DNA of 64,000 bases, from the NCBI GenBank assembly GCA_033032865.1, contig JAWHQI010000166.1, positions 1,798,001 to 1,862,000 on the forward strand, read 5' to 3'. Shown in pieces: positions 1-12,054 of the stretch. How positions within the stretch are numbered: the stretch's first letter is position 1; each line of letters begins with the position of its first letter. This DNA comes from Dactylorhiza incarnata. Taxonomy: Eukaryota; Streptophyta; Magnoliopsida; Asparagales; Orchidaceae. Position numbers and translations under genes: made by a program. The notes under the pieces were generated by a model. That model made no database searches. It was not told the DNA's origin and worked only from the letters and a program-made list of their open reading frames with translations.

Positions 1-1034
1 TCAAAGGTTGTCCCCGAGTAGACCCGCTGACCAGGCTCCCATCTAGCTGGCAGGGCCATAAGCTCACTCGGTGGCAGGTTCCAAAGGTTCGAAGGTTGGC
101 CCCGAGCAGACCCGCTGATCAGGCTCCCATCTAGCTAGCAGGGCCGCGGGCTCACTCGGTGGCAGGTTCCAAAGGTTCGAAGGTTGGCCCCGAGCAGACC
201 CACTGACCAGGCTCCCATCAAGTAGGCAGGGCCGTAAGCTCACTCGGTGGCAGGTTCCAAAGGTTCGAAGGTTGGCCCCGAGCAGACCCACTGACCAGGC
301 TCTCATCTAGCTTGCAGGGCCGTAGGCTCACTCAGTGGCAGGTTCCAAAGGTTCGAAAGTTGGCCCCGAGCAGACCTGCTGACTAGGCTCCCATATAGCT
401 GGCAGGGTCGTTGGCTCATTCGGCGGCATGTTCCAAAGGATCGAAGGTTGTCCCCGAGCAGTCCCGCTGACCAGGCTCCCATCTAGCTGGCAGGGCCGTA
501 GGCTCACTCGGTGGCAGGTTACAAAGGTTCGAAGGTTGGCACAGAGCATACCCGCTGTCGGGCTCCCATCTAGCTGGCAGGTCCGTAGGCTCACTCGGTG
601 GCAGGTCCCAAAAGTTTGAAGGTTGGCCCCGAGCAGACCCGCTGACCAGGCTCCCATCTAGCTGGCAGGGACGTAGGCTCACTCAGTGGCAGGTTCCAAT
701 GGTTTGAAGGTTGGCCCCAAGCAGACCCGCTGACCAGGCTCCCATATAGCTGGCAGGGTCGTAGGCTCACTCGGTGGCAGGTTCCAAAGGTTCGAAGGTT
801 GGCCCCGAGCAGACCCGCTGACCAGGCTCCCATCTAGCTGGCAGGGCCATAGGCTCACTCGGTGGAAGGTTCCAAAGGTTCGAAGGTTGGCTCCGAGTAG
901 ACCCGCTGACTGGGCTCCCATCTAGCTGGCAGGGCCGTAGGCTCACTCGGTGGTAGGTCCCAAAGGTTCGATGGTTGGCCCCGAGCAAACCAGTTGACCA
1001 GGATCCCATCTAACTGGCAGGGCCGTAGGCTCAC
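1..1034. repeat. 88-bp tandem satellite, about 12 copies
   Basis: Copies recur every 88 bp, anchored by words such as ggttcgaaggttggccccga and gctcccatctagctggcagg. The unit has few stop codons, so open frames occur throughout and are not genes. The reverse complement of the unit matches the 86- and 89-bp arrays at about 55600-56830. This marks it as an element-internal satellite rather than an independent locus. Confidence 0.93.
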
Positions 1035-1609
1035 TTAAATAATGACCCTGGTGGAAGACAAAGTAAGAGGAAAATTCAAGTCAAAAAATTGACGTCGGGT
1101 AAGCCCCAGCATAGGGTCGGCGAGTGGTGCCCATCATGAAGGGTTCTCGCCGATAAATGACATTGCCCCAAAAAGGCACTCGCCCGGCGAATGCGAAGTG
1201 TGACGACAGCCGGACCCAGGGGTCGCAAGAAATTAGCAGGATAAAATGGGTTCTCAGCGTGGTCCCATTCCCGACAAAAAATCGACAAAATCGCCTAAGT
1301 CTTGGGAAGGCAGGGGCGAGTGCGAGAAAATTGTAACCGTGTGGCGCACCTAAGTGGCAAAGGGGTCTCGTTCATAACCTAGCCTAAGGGCCCGCGAGGC
1401 TAAAAGTGAACAGACGATAGGTCAGCACGGACGCGAGGGTTCGAAAGAGTGTAAAATTATGTGCACAAGCCATTGGCCAGGTAGTAGCGAGAGGCACGTA
1501 AAAATATGTATACGCGACATAGCACAAGGGGCAAAATATTTCATTCATTTTAAGAATTACAAAGTAGTTCTCGCCTTAAATCAAAAAAGGGGAAAGAAAA
1601 GGGAAATCT
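1035..1609. other. Spacer between satellite and antisense genes
   Basis: I see no convincing gene. This is the 3' flank of the minus-strand gene that ends at 1610. It contains recurring cgagtg words typical of this Tat family. Confidence 0.5.
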
Positions 1610-3000
1610 TCAAGGCTTGTCAGCCTCGTCGTCGGAGTACCCGCTGCTCATGCCTGGAGAGGGAAGGCCTCCGAGTTCCCGCCCATCGCCAGATTCATCC
1701 GCAGGGTCAACATGGGCGAAGAGTTCCGGAAGCACGTGGGTGGCAAGAATCCTCTCGCCTTCTTCCTTCAAGAGGCCGGCCCTCCACAGCACATCCAACG
1801 CATGCTCCACTGCTCCCTGGGCCGTCCTCTGCATCAGCCCTTCAAACTCGGCGTTGGAATAAAGTTGCCGAGTTTTCCTCTCCGCGGGAGGTGGCTGAGC
1901 GGCAGCATCTCGCAGCCTCTGGTTCTCGGCCTCCAGCTCCATGTTTCGCTCTTCGAGAATGCGAGACCGCACGAGTAAGGTATCGTAGTTGGCTATGCCC
2001 TGTAGGGAAAAAGAAGGTTAGTGCACGAGAAGGGAGAAATAAAGGAATGCGAAAGCTCAAGTCACAGTAGGAAGACGGACTCACCTCTCGGTTCGGGCGG
2101 CTGGCGAGAAGGGCCTCGGCTGCGGCCAGTTGTTTCTTGACGGCCACGACTTCGGTAGCTGCCACGGGGCGGGTCCTCTCAACCTCGAAAATGTTCTACG
2201 CAAGAGTCATGCATCGACGAGAGGGCATGTGGGTCAGTTCGTTTGCTCGCATCATGGCTCGCGCAGCCTCATGCGCGAGATTCTGAGTTGTCTCGGTATC
2301 ATAGATGGAAGCGCCCTCGCAGCTGTATTGCGTGTAAGAGAGTCTGTAAGCGTGGCCGCTGATGGTTTCCTTCTCTGTCCAGGACGGAGGGAGGGTGGAG
2401 ATGGAGACCTGGTTGGCCCGCCGGTCCCAATGAACAAGGGGCTCGCCGGCCAGATCGACATACTTCTCGCCGAGAGGGTAGTTTCGGTGACCTCTCAGCA
2501 CCAGCCCCGAGGAGGATGCCACTGGCGCCACGGCAGCCTGGACGGCCGAGTCCCCAGCCGCGGGAGCCCTTGAGCCTAGGAAATCCTCCACGGCCGCTTT
2601 TCCCTTATCAGCTGCGGAGGGTTTCACCCACTTGACGGAAGGGCTCAAGTCCGCATAAGGCTTCCGCTTCGGCTTCGGTTTTTGCCTGCTATGCTTCACG
2701 GGAGGCGGGTTATCACGTCAAGCCGTGGCAGCAGACTGCGCGCAGGCGAGGGCATCTACAGGAGGGACCCCCATGATTACATTGGGCGAGGGCACTTCTG
2801 GCCACAGCGGGAGGCGGAACCCCACCTCAAAATGTTCGAGAGGGATGGCCAGAGTGTCTGGTTAGAATTGGTTGATACGATCTCGGTTCCTCGGGAGGCG
2901 CCCGACAAAACCCGGTGGAACGAAATCCGCGATGGCTTGGTTAAAATATGCCTCCGATAGGTCACAGGTCTCGAAGTCTCGGTTGGCGAAAGCTTGGGCG
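1610..3000 (-). pseudogene. Antisense gene 2 of Tat element (Transposase_28-like)
   Basis: Reading the minus strand, about 3000-2770 encodes a segment with the words GFVGRLPRN and PLEHFEVGFRLPLWPEV. It aligns with the better-preserved copy at 15196-15669 and resembles the N-terminal half of the 'putative gypsy type transposon' domain (PF04195, from memory). The part with the conserved NPNG-like motif is missing. Next come a basic stretch (KPKPKRKP, near 2670), an acidic/Trp region (2500-2200) and a coiled-coil exon (about 2200-2084). The C-terminal exon, 1999-1610, begins with a heptad-rich helix. An intron of about 85 nt (roughly 2083-2000) has a GTGAG donor and TACAG acceptor. One in-frame stop lies near 2868. 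The gene runs opposite to the LTR, as antisense ORFs of Tat elements do. Function is unknown. Confidence 0.6.
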
Positions 3001-3493
3001 CAATTGGCCCTACCATCGGCATCATTGAGGGGTGGGGTTTTCTCGCAAAGGTTCTAGAGAGAATGGCGAGTGGTATCGCGGGTGCAAGAAGGAGAGAGAG
3101 AGATGAAAGTGTAATAAAGATAGTGGTTGGACTAACTATTTTTAGAAAAAGGAGGAAAATGATTGAAATCATCTATACGCGGGGTGCGGATAGTGGCCGC
3201 GACATCCTAGCACCTCGAGGTCTGAACCATCCACCTGAACCCAGCCGCTTACAGAGGGCGAAAGCAATGCGCAAGACCATTCCTGCGAATGCAAATCAAA
3301 TAGCACAACAAGAGCAAAAACACTCACAAGACAGCACACAGAAAAATAATGAAAAGCAGGATATATAACACGCAATCAGGAAATAGTTCACGAGACACAG
3401 CAGGTCTCGTCTTGGTCCCGTACGAGAAAGAAGAAGGAAAGAAAAAGAAATAGCGGGGGTGCAGGAGAACACAGGGAGCAAGAGCCGGTAGGC

Positions 3494-4772
3494 TTAGTAT
3501 TGATCCCACTGCCATCGGCCCCAACCTCGCCTCCCTGTCCTTGGAGGAACTCGCGGGTAGTGAAACGCGCTAACCGCCGTCAGCTCTTGGATAATCAAGC
3601 GCATCTGATCCCTGGCCTGTGTGATGTGCCTACCAGGCAAGGTCTCCTCGCACTCGCCCCCCTGGCGCTCTATCTCCCCGATCAGGTGCCTGTAGTCCCG
3701 CTCGAGGGTGCTTATCTGGCGTTCGAAGGCGGCCCGGTGTTCCTCCGTCAGGTTGGCTTGGTCGCGCTGCATCCAGATCAGCTTGCCGAAAAGCTCTGTC
3801 ATCCGTTCCTTCATAGCCTGGGATCCTCGTGGTCACCGAGAAAGTCAGAAACATCGCAGTGAGAGGGGGGCGGCGAGATCAGCCCCTCCTCCTCTGGAGG
3901 GTCAGTTAGCGGGATCTCGCGGTAGCCTGTGAGAGCAGAAGTTAGTCCTTTCTCATGTACAAACCACGATTTCTGCTGGAGAAGGCAACTAACCTGGTAC
4001 GTATTCTTTGATGGGAGACTGGCGAGATGTGCTAGGCTGCCCTATGAATGGTTGGCTTGGGGGGTGGAGAGATTTCCCCTTCCCGGGGCGGTGCATCTGG
4101 TCGGCCGCGGCGGAAGTAGCCGCCAGGTCTGCGACAGGAGGGGTGGGTCCAGGACTCTTTCTTGCCGAGCGTTCCTGCTCCGGAGCAGGGGGGCTCTTGG
4201 TGACATCTGGGGCAGGAGAAGTGCGCAAGGGAGGAGGCAATCCCTTGGTCCCGTAGGTAGGGTCTGCTGAAACCCGGGTCAGAAGAATTGCAAAAGGAGA
4301 GAGGCCAGCGAGAAAGCAATGGAAGTCTTACCAGGCAAGGACAAGACTTCGCCAGAAGTGCTGGGAGGGGGGAATCCTGGAGCAGAGGGGCATTCTCAAT
4401 AGCAGGTGGAGGAATGGCAATATGCGGCTGGTTGCGCCCAAGGCCACCCTCGGTCGCTGGCAGATTCTGCGAGTGGTAAAAGAGGCGGAGGTCAGTGGCA
4501 TCATCACAATCGACCTCGAAAGCAAGATGAATTGTGTTACCTCATTGGTGTTGACAGGGGGAATGTTAGAGGGGGGGGGGGGGGGGGGGGGAGTTTCAGA
4601 TGCAGACTCCCTCTCCCCCCGGTCTTGCCGGACCGCCTAGGCCTTCTTCAGCCTGTAAGGCTTGGAAGGGTCCCTCGCTGACGAGAGACAAGGGGCGTAT
4701 CGAGTGGTCTTGGGAGCGGTCCCTCCCTGTGCGGCAGCGAGACGAGCCATCATCCCTTCCGAAAGAGGCCAT
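3494..4772 (-). pseudogene. Antisense gene 1 of Tat element (coiled-coil protein)
   Basis: This is a minus-strand multi-exon candidate upstream of antisense gene 2. A TATA-like TATAAATA (near 4873-4880, minus) precedes a possible start around 4750-4772. An early exon is rich in Ala, Lys and Arg. A G-tract (4571-4591) interrupts the frame downstream. A later exon (3814-3494) encodes a helical segment (words LFGKLIWMQRDQ, ERDYRHLIGEIERQ) with coiled-coil spacing. Gene 1 of the second Tat copy (13072-14617) has the same position and layout: charged N-terminus, low-complexity middle and coiled coil. Exon borders are inferred, no known family is recognised, and the frame is broken. Confidence 0.4.
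4571..4591. repeat. Poly-G tract (21 nt)
   Basis: There are 21 consecutive G residues inside the antisense gene region. On the coding strand this would read as poly-Pro. It is one of four long G/C homopolymers in the window. Confidence 0.95.
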
Positions 4773-4994
4773 GGTGTCGGCCTCATGAACGTCATGGCGA
4801 GTGTCCCGAGGGGGAAAATGAGGAACAATTATTAGAAGATTGGCGCTCCGAGGGCAGCGGCCTGGGACATATTTATAGCAAAGTGGAGGGCCCCACCAGA
4901 AAGATTCCCTCCAGGTCAGCAAAGCACTCGCGGAATATTGGGGGTTGGACTTTTTTTTCTGAGCGTAGGACTCGCTCACAAAGAGCAGGGATTG

Positions 4995-5704
4995 TGTACA
5001 ACCCCGTATTCACCAAGTGGGTCCCCAAGACCCCGTGGAGGGTCAAAATGTAAACTAGGAGTCCAAGGGCCCTTGGGCGAGTGAGGCCCCACTCGCGGGG
5101 CACTCGCATAGCGCCAAAGCAGATAGGCGAGAGCGGCCATGATCTCGCCCGCTGAGCAAGTCGAGCGCCTGGTGAATGGCGTCCTCATGAGCCCATTCGC
5201 CCGGTGAAATATGACGGGCAAGGAGCCTGGCGAGTGATGCCTTCACGGACCACTCGCTCAGAAGGCTTTGAGTGGAAATGACCTAGATACCCCTTTGGTT
5301 TTCCAATATCCCTTCAGGACAACGGAGTTAGGCTGTTAGCAGACTAATTTGGGGTGCGGTTAGTAAAACCAAAAGGCGGATTTATGCTATTTGCAGTCCA
5401 GGACTAGAAAATCTATAAATAGACCCTTAAGGGCACCTTGGAGGAGATCAGATCTTCTTGAGCTCTCTCCTCCAGGCTAGTTTCGGAGTTGGCTGCTAGT
5501 GCCCTCCAAGGTGCTCGACTAGCATTGGTTTGAGAGGGGAAGCTCTCTTAGATATTCTGGGTGTGTGGCGGGACCTCCTCGCTACAGTCTTGGGTCTGTT
5601 CTAGGTTCTCCATCCTTGGTCAGGAGAGTTTAGTGAGGGAGAAGTAAGCGCACGCTACACCCCCCTGTGGGTCCGAACTCATAGCCCAGTTGACGGTTTC
5701 AACA
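4995..5704 (+). mobile_element. Tat LTR (3' LTR, 710 bp)
   Basis: The LTR starts tgtacaac and ends ggtttcaaca. The same ends bound the LTRs at 46234-46973 and, inverted, at 52251-54164. A purine-rich run (gagcagggatt) precedes it, as expected for a polypurine tract. The TATA box ctataaataga lies at 5413-5423. Upstream of it, near 5220-5260, is a gcgagtg...cactcgc inverted repeat. The stretch just before the TATA box resembles the 46-kb copy closely. Confidence 0.85.
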
Positions 5705-6164
5705 GTGCGTAATTCTCTTTACCCACGAGTGATCGATCCGTACGCACGAACCACTCCGCTAACTAGTGTACGGAAACGGAAATTAAAACCACGCATCGAT
5801 TATATGGTTCCACTCAACATTTTTCTTGGGTAAACCTTAAGCTCGTTAATTGATTACAAAAGAAAGAGATTTTTAAATTTAGAAAACCATTAATTTATCC
5901 CATTGCTCTTCGACATCGAGTGCTAAAAGAGAGCCACTCATCAGAATGAGGGCGACTTTAGTGATTAAAGAGTTCATAATAATTTTTTAAACGATTACGA
6001 GTGTGTTTAACAAAAATTGAAGAAAGACAACTAGTAAATAAAAACACACTAAATTGAAAACTCACACACTCTACAATAATTTAAATTACAAGTAATAAAT
6101 CTATGTTAGCACACTCACACACTCTACTTTAATTAAAACTAAGTTTAAAAAGGCAAAAACTATC

Positions 6165-6575
6165 TCTCTCTCTCACACACACACACACTACTTTGAATTG
6201 AAAGCTAAATTATAAAGAAAGGTAAAAATGATCTCATACACACACACACACACTCTACTTTGAATTGAAAACTAACATATAAAGAAATTAAAATCTAACA
6301 CACACACACACACACACACACCAACATAAAGAGAACAAAATTAAAAATAAAATAAAAATTAAACTCATACACACACACTAACATAAAGAGATACTAAATT
6401 TAGCAAAAACAAATAAAGTCCAACACTCATACACTCACCCACACTAACATAAAGAAAGCTAGGCTAAAAGAAAACAAAAACATAACTCATACACACACAC
6501 GCGCCAACATGAAGAGAACTAAATTAAAAGAAAATAAAAGTTAAACACACACACACACACACACACACAAACATA
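6165..6575. repeat. Degenerate repeats with CA microsatellites
   Basis: Blocks of (CA)n at about 6172-6186, 6239-6254, 6299-6321 and 6545-6569 alternate with a recurring aacataaagaga-type sequence roughly every 60-110 bp. An open frame rich in Cys-Val on the minus strand is only the CA repeat. Confidence 0.85.
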
Positions 6576-6804
6576 AAGAAAAGAAGAACATTTTAAGGAA
6601 ACAAATGATTTCATTTCCAAAATGAGGATTACAACTAGACTAAGAGAGAGAAAATTACATTTACTGAAAACATAAAAACAAAAAAGGAACAAAGAAAACA
6701 TAGAAAAGCAGCTCACAAACACTCAAAATAAAATACCAATTGTGAACCCTTGGACTCAGCTGAATCCCTGTATTTATTGGCAAAAGTTTGGATTTACATG
6801 CCCT

Positions 6805-7130
6805 CGTTCACGGGCGTAACCTAGGGCGTGACCAGCAACAAGTTGCAGGGGTCAGGACAGTTGTCCTTCTGGATAGATCTGGAAGAGTTGACGGGAGAAA
6901 TGGCTAAACACGGGCATGACCTGGGGCGTGACCTGGGGTGTGTTGAAGAAGCCAGAATAGCTGGCCTTCTGGAAGAGTTGACTGAACACGGGCGTGACCT
7001 TCTATACGGCCTCGGTCACGGGCGTGACCGAGGGCGTGCCTTGATCACTTTGCAGACTTGCTCTAAAAATGGTAGAGAACTGAGATTTTGGTATTTTAAG
7101 TTTACACGCCCTCGATCACGGGTGTGACCT
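6805..7130 (-). promoter_or_regulatory. U3 cluster of GTCACG/CGTGAC motifs, LTR A
   Basis: At least five copies of cacgggcgtgac or variants lie within 330 bp, immediately upstream (minus orientation) of a TATA-like box. Position and repetition suggest a U3 enhancer-like array. Function is inferred. Confidence 0.5.
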
Positions 7131-7330
7131 AACCAAAAATACCAAAATACTGCAAAACATTAATAATGCTAAGTTAGTAAGGAAATAAAAAATAATAATT
7201 TATTCATTAATTTACATAGAAAATTTACAATTTTAGTTAAAACTATACTAAAAGCTATACTAAAAATATGTATAATTTACTACTTATCAAATACCCCCAT
7301 TATTGAAGCCAGAAAAATCCCGACTCTAAA

Positions 7331-7880
7331 ATTTGGATCAATGCAGCCGGAGGCTACTTGCCCAACAGTCCGACTAGATGGCTTGGTTGGCAACGACAGA
7401 AGGGCTAGGACAAAAACAACAGGACCGCAGGCGCTGCAGTAGGGAGGTCCCACCACGTACCCAGAAGCTCAGAAGAGACTTCTCCTCCACAACCAAAGAT
7501 GGCCGAGCATGGTACGAGGAAGGCACCGACTTGGCTAGTACCGAGAGTAGTAGTCAAGGATGACGGGTCCGAGAATTCAAAAGTTGGGTTCTGAAAGCTC
7601 AAGTCCAAATGCCAATCCAAGTACCCCTGGGGTCCTATTTATAGGAAAACCAATGAAAGGAGGGTCTTATTTATACCCCACCCAGCTCGTCGTCCGGCGA
7701 CCTTGCCTGGAAATAGGCGAGCATCACCTATGGTCGCCCACTTTTTGGCGAGTATCAGGGCTACTTGCGCGAGTATACACATACTCGCCCAGGACTTCTG
7801 CTGCTCCTGCTGGCTTAGCTGTCTTGCATCTTGGACTGCTGGCTTCTGTGCTGCCCCTTTGACCTTGACTTCTACCTACG
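7331..7880 (-). mobile_element. Diverged Tat-like LTR fragment
   Basis: The stretch around 7440-7470 (agggaggtcccaccacgtac) matches the reverse complement of the conserved block of the 4995-5704 LTR and the block near 52400. A ctatttatag box follows near 7637-7646, and ggcgag words recur. Ends and target duplications were not found. The placement as a truncated LTR is tentative. Confidence 0.45.
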
Positions 7881-8639
7881 TGGCTTTGAGTGTGATGATT
7901 AGCTTCGGATTTTTTCTTTTAATTAATTTGGTTTGTGCAACCTTTATATGACGAGATTAGAATTAGGCGGGTGTTTTCAAGAGTTTTGCAAGTATTCCTA
8001 CTTTGAGAAACTAACCGTTATCATATCGAAAGATAGAAGTAACGGTATTTTTCTGTTTTCGAAATATTGATGATTACACCCTGACTACAACGCCGAATTC
8101 TATTGATTTTTGAAACTGCAAAGGAGAGTTTTGCAAGTTTCGGATTTGAAAAGCTTTTGTTTAAATTTTAATCCAAATTAATCATATAGTAAAGGCAAGT
8201 ATACCTTATCGTGAGTAATACAGGATATTTTGTTTTAGAAAATATCGAGGTCGTATATTTCTGCGGATCGTGTTGATTATGCTACTTTGAGTAACGAACT
8301 ATTATTTTATCGGAATAAGTTTTTAATGTGGGTTTTTAAAAACGAATGATAATAAGCGAATAACTAAAGTTCTAAACGATGATAATAATAACGCCCGATG
8401 TCGAATTACCTTGAGACGAAAATAGTCTTTTTTAGAAGTAAAAGTGATGACTTTTCAAAACATTAAAATGGCTTGGCCGTGGAGGTTCCATAATTATGAA
8501 TGCTCCTCTCTCGAGGGTACGCCCACCTGAGATTAAGAATTTTCGACCATCGAATCTTCTTAATACTCGCTTTATGTTGTGAACCCCGCTATTGGGTTTT
8601 TACTTCCAATTCGGGAGACTTACCTCATCCTCTCTCGAG
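7881..8639. other. AT-rich retroelement sequence without genes
   Basis: I see no coding signal. The stretch from about 8470 resembles the flank of the LTR family in segments A, B and C. It may be the remaining part of LTR B. Confidence 0.4.
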
Positions 8640-9595
8640 GGTAGAGCGCACTTCTCTTTACCCGTGAGCGATCAGCCCGTACGCACGAGCCTCTCGGCTA
8701 ACTAGTGTATGGAGAAGGAAATGAAAACCACACATCGATTATGTGGCTCCACTCAACGTTATTCTCGGGTAAACCTTAAGCGTTAATTATTTTAGAAAGA
8801 GATGTTTTATTTTTAGAAAAACTATTTTTGTGTCCCAATGCTCTTCGACATCATGTGCTAAAGGAAATTTGCCACTCATCGGAATGGAGACGACATTAAT
8901 AATTAGAAAATACATGTTTAATTATTTAGGCGGATATAAGCGGATAAAAAAGAGAAATAAAAAGACTTATATAAAAGCAGTAATAGTATCCGTCCCAACC
9001 ATCTTAAACAAGCGCTAAAAAGTTCTCAGCCTCTTATCCAGGACGGGGGTGGTATAGAAATGAAAAGACTTATAAAGGTGCAGAAATAATATCCGTCCCA
9101 ACCGTCTTAAACAAGTGCTAAAGGAAATTAGCCTCTTATTCAAAATGAGGGTGGTATAAACAGTTATATAAAGACTGAAATAAAGCTAAGTTACAAAAAA
9201 GAAAAACACTATCTCATAAACTCACGCACTCTACTTGTAATAAAAAGACTGAATCGAATTAAAGCGTTTAAACGAAAGTGATAAATAAAGTGTTAAAGAA
9301 AGCGATAAACTATTTATATGAAAACAATAAACTAAGTTATGAAAGCAATAAAATTATTCTCAAACACACACACACACACACACACACTAACATAAATAAA
9401 AAAGGAAGATGATCCAAATGAGAAAACAACATTTTATTTCTAAAAGGCAAAAATTACAAACGAACATAAACTTAATTGCATAAAGAAAAACTCACAATCA
9501 CTCAAAAGAACTCAAAATAACATTACAACACTAAAAATTTGGATGAGATTTACTACAGCCGAGCCCCTCTATTTATAGGAAAATTTTCATTTTTA

Positions 9596-9780
9596 CACGC
9601 CCTAGGTCACGGGCATGTCTTGTGTGTCACGACCGTGACTTAGGGCGTGACATTTGCGCGTGCTTTAGGGGTCGCATCCGCCGTCTTCTGGAAGGTCATG
9701 CCGTCAAACATGGCTGCACACGGGCGTGACCTGCAGTGTCACGGCCGTGATAGTGGGTGGCAGTTTATTAGCAGCATGGG
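9596..9780 (-). promoter_or_regulatory. U3 palindrome cluster, LTR B
   Basis: Copies of GTCACG-NN-CGTGAC occur at 9626-9639 and, with one changed end base, at 9738-9751, along with several half motifs. They sit about 20-200 bp upstream of the TATA box at 9569-9578 in minus orientation. Two more copies lie beyond the 25-bp array at 10235-10285. Confidence 0.55.
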
Positions 9781-9829
9781 CGTGACTTTGGGGCTGGCGA
9801 TGGATTCGTTGAATGCTTGGATAGAGAGT

Positions 9830-10205
9830 TCGTCGCACGCAGCTCAGGTTTCGTCAAACGCATCTTGGTTTCGTCGAACGCAGGGCAGAGCGCTTTTGTC
9901 GAACGCATGGTAGAGCGCTTTCGTCGAACGCAGGGCAGAGCGCTTTCGTCGAACGCAGGGCAGAGCGCTTTCGTCGAACGCAGGACAGACCGCTTTTGTC
10001 GAACGCAGGACAGACCGCTTTCGTCGAACGCAGTTTGGAGAGCTTTCGTCGAACGCAACTTGGAGAGCTTTTGTCGAACGCAGCTTGGAGAGCTTTCGTC
10101 GAACGCAGCTTGGAGAGCTTTTGTCGAACACATCTTGGAGAGCTTTCGTCGGACGCAGCTCGATTTTCGTCGAACGCAGCTTGCCTTTCGTCGAACGCAG
10201 ATTGA
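9830..10205. repeat. 25-bp minisatellite in LTR B
   Basis: The core tcgtcgaacgcag recurs every 25 bp (for example cgctttcgtcgaacgcaggg starting at 9916 and 9941), for about 14 copies. The repeats lack stops in several frames. Because 25 is not a multiple of three, long open frames appear on both strands in rotating phase; these are not genes. Confidence 0.93.
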
Positions 10206-10447
10206 GAAGTTGGCATTTTAAAATTACACGCCCTTGGGTCACGGGCGTGACTTGTTGTCACGGGCGTGACTCAGGGGCGTGACTTGACAAAAATTGCCAA
10301 AATCTGCAAAAATAAAAATAAAACTAAGTTAGTAAGGAAATAATGAAAAGAAGCAATTTATTTATTAATTTACATAGAAAATTCACAATATTAATTAAAA
10401 CTATACTAATAACTATACTAAAAATACATATATTTTATTACTTATCA

Positions 10448-11265
10448 AATACCCCCATATTTAAGCTTTTGCTATTCCAGAGCAAAAGTAAGAGAGATCT
10501 ATACGGTATTAACATAAGTTCTAATTTTTAGCTATCATTTTATTTTAATCATAAGAGACTGAAAAATAAAAATTCGGAGTAATAAGAGTTAAGTCCTAAA
10601 TTATGCAAATGATTTAAGTAGAAAGAAATGTCCTAGCCAAAAGACTTCTTAATTAACCAATTAGCAAACAAAATTGCAATCATTAGTAAACGAGATTAGA
10701 TCGAAATTATAATAACCTTTGTTTAAAGAAATGTGAAGGAAATATGCAATTTACTGATTATGCTCTCAAAGGATTTTTTGAATTAAGTCCAGAAATAATA
10801 GATCGGCTAAGGGGAAGGGGGGAGGGGGGGGGGGGGGGGGGGGGTAAAAAGCTATGGCAATAAGAAGAGTACTAGAATTAGGAGTGGTGGTTTGTATCTT
10901 TCCACCTTTCCTTTTTAGTTTTCTTTGGTGCTCACCGTGATATACGGGGAAAACTGTTTGTTTTTTCTTTTGCTTTAATAACCCAATGCTTATGTTTACG
11001 GAACGAAATCTTATTCCCATTGACATAAGATCATTTAAAATTTTTATTGGGTGCCTATGTTTACGGAATGAAGTCTTATTCCCATTGACATAAGATCTTT
11101 TTCTTCTTTTATTTTTCTTGCCATGCATACAAAGGGGTTTGGGAGAAAAAATTCGTAGAAATAATAAAAAAAAGGTTTGAGAGCAACCTTGGTAATTTGA
11201 AAGTGCGCGGTATTTGATTCGTCCGAGGAGTTTCCTCGGGTCATATACTAATAATAAAAATGATA
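10448..11265. other. Retroelement interior without genes
   Basis: This AT-rich sequence lies outside LTR B and is probably the 3' untranslated part of its element. It contains a 21-nt G tract (10824-10844). It also contains a 65-bp-spaced direct repeat (tatgtttacgga starting at 10991 and 11056, each followed by cattgacataagatc). No coding signal is seen. Confidence 0.5.
10824..10844. repeat. Poly-G tract (21 nt)
   Basis: This is a long G homopolymer preceded by shorter G runs (ggggaagggggga). Confidence 0.95.
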
Positions 11266-12054
11266 TTTTTAGAAAAACTATTTTTGTGTCCCAATGCTCT
11301 TCGACATCATGTGCTAAAGGAAATTAGCCACTCATCGGAATGGAGACGACATTAATAATTAGAAAATACATGTTTAATTATTTAGGCGGATATAAGCGGA
11401 TAAAAAAGAGAAATAAAAAGACTTATATAAAAGCAGTAATAGTATCCGTCCCAACCGTCTTAAACAAGCGCTAAAAAGTTCTTAGCCTCTTATCCAGGAC
11501 GGAGGTGGTATAGAAATGAAAAGACTTCTAAAGGTGCAGAAATAATATCCGTCGCAACCGTCTTAAACAAGTGCTAAAGGAAATTAGCCTCTTATTCAAA
11601 ATGAGGGTGGTATAAACAATTATATAAAGACTGAAATAAAGCTGAGTTATAAAAAAGAAAAACACTATCTCATAAACTCACGCACTCTACTTGTAATAAA
11701 AAGACTGAATCGAAAGAAAGCGTTTAAACGAAAGCGATAAATAAAGTGTTAAAGAAAGCGATAAACTATTTATATGAAAACAACAAACTAAGTTATGAAA
11801 GCAATAAAATTATTCTCAAACACACACACACACACACACACACTAACATAAATAAAAAAGGAAGATGATCCAAATGAGAAACAACATTTTATTTCTAAAA
11901 GGCGAAAATTACAAACGAACATAAACTTATTTGCATAAAGAAAAACTCACAATCACTCAAAAGAACTCAAAATAACATTACAACACTCAAAATTTGGATG
12001 AGATTTACTTCAGCCGAGCCCCTCTATTTATAGGAAAAATTTCATTTTTACACG

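Larger units (their letters stand above)
1..5704 (+). mobile_element. Tat-type Ty3/gypsy element, 3' part
   Basis: Three consecutive parts identify this as the 3' portion of one element whose 5' half lies left of the window. They are an 88-bp satellite (1-1034), a region with genes on the opposite strand (about 1600-4900), and an LTR (4995-5704). The same order is seen, inverted and reduced, in the nested element at 52251-59622. The antisense gene region with its LTR-adjacent sequence recurs at 12858-16805. Related copies in this window carry a gag with the Tat-style C-H-H-C knuckle. In Tat-lineage elements, extra antisense ORFs and tandem repeats between pol and the 3' LTR are known. No gag or pol is visible in this copy. 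The sequence after 5704 belongs to another LTR family, so this element probably inserted into it. The left target duplication is outside the window. Confidence 0.75.
5705..7289 (-). mobile_element. LTR segment A (TGATAAGTA family)
   Basis: In minus orientation the LTR starts at 7289 with TGATAAGTAG. It is preceded on the minus strand by a purine tract (AATGGGGGTATT), so this is a 3' LTR of an element lying to the right. A TATA-like AATAAATA occurs near 6770-6777, downstream of a cluster of GTCACG/CGTGAC motifs (6805-7130). The remainder is AT-rich with CA microsatellites. The left end abuts the Tat LTR at 5704, so the LTR is cut there. It is clearly diverged from segments B and C but shares the ctcttcgacatc and tttaccc landmarks with them. 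Confidence 0.7.
8640..10447 (-). mobile_element. LTR segment B (TGATAAGTA family)
   Basis: The minus-strand LTR start is at 10447 (TGATAAGTAA), with a purine tract (ATGGGGGTATT) just outside it. Reading minus, it has an AT-rich beginning, palindromic motifs (10225-10290), a 25-bp minisatellite (about 9830-10205), more motifs (9596-9780) and TATA box ctatttatag (9569-9578, reversed). A CA-repeat-bearing remainder follows. From 8811 upward it is nearly identical to segment C. The low-coordinate end is uncertain. Confidence 0.7.

Noticed and set aside
64..1009. Series of 80-codon minus-strand frames starting every 88 bp
   Set aside because: They are one frame repeated by the 88-bp satellite.
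1459..2070. 203-codon plus-strand frame
   Set aside because: It is the shadow of the minus-strand antisense gene, which has coiled-coil structure and splice sites.
6519..6722. Small hydrophobic Cys-Val-rich protein
   Set aside because: It is a CA microsatellite plus AT-rich LTR sequence; there is no conserved start or family.
9817..10261. Overlapping frames on both strands and CRISPR-like regular spacing
   Set aside because: The 25-bp units are contiguous with no unique spacers, and the context is a plant LTR. Frames reflect lack of stops in the unit.
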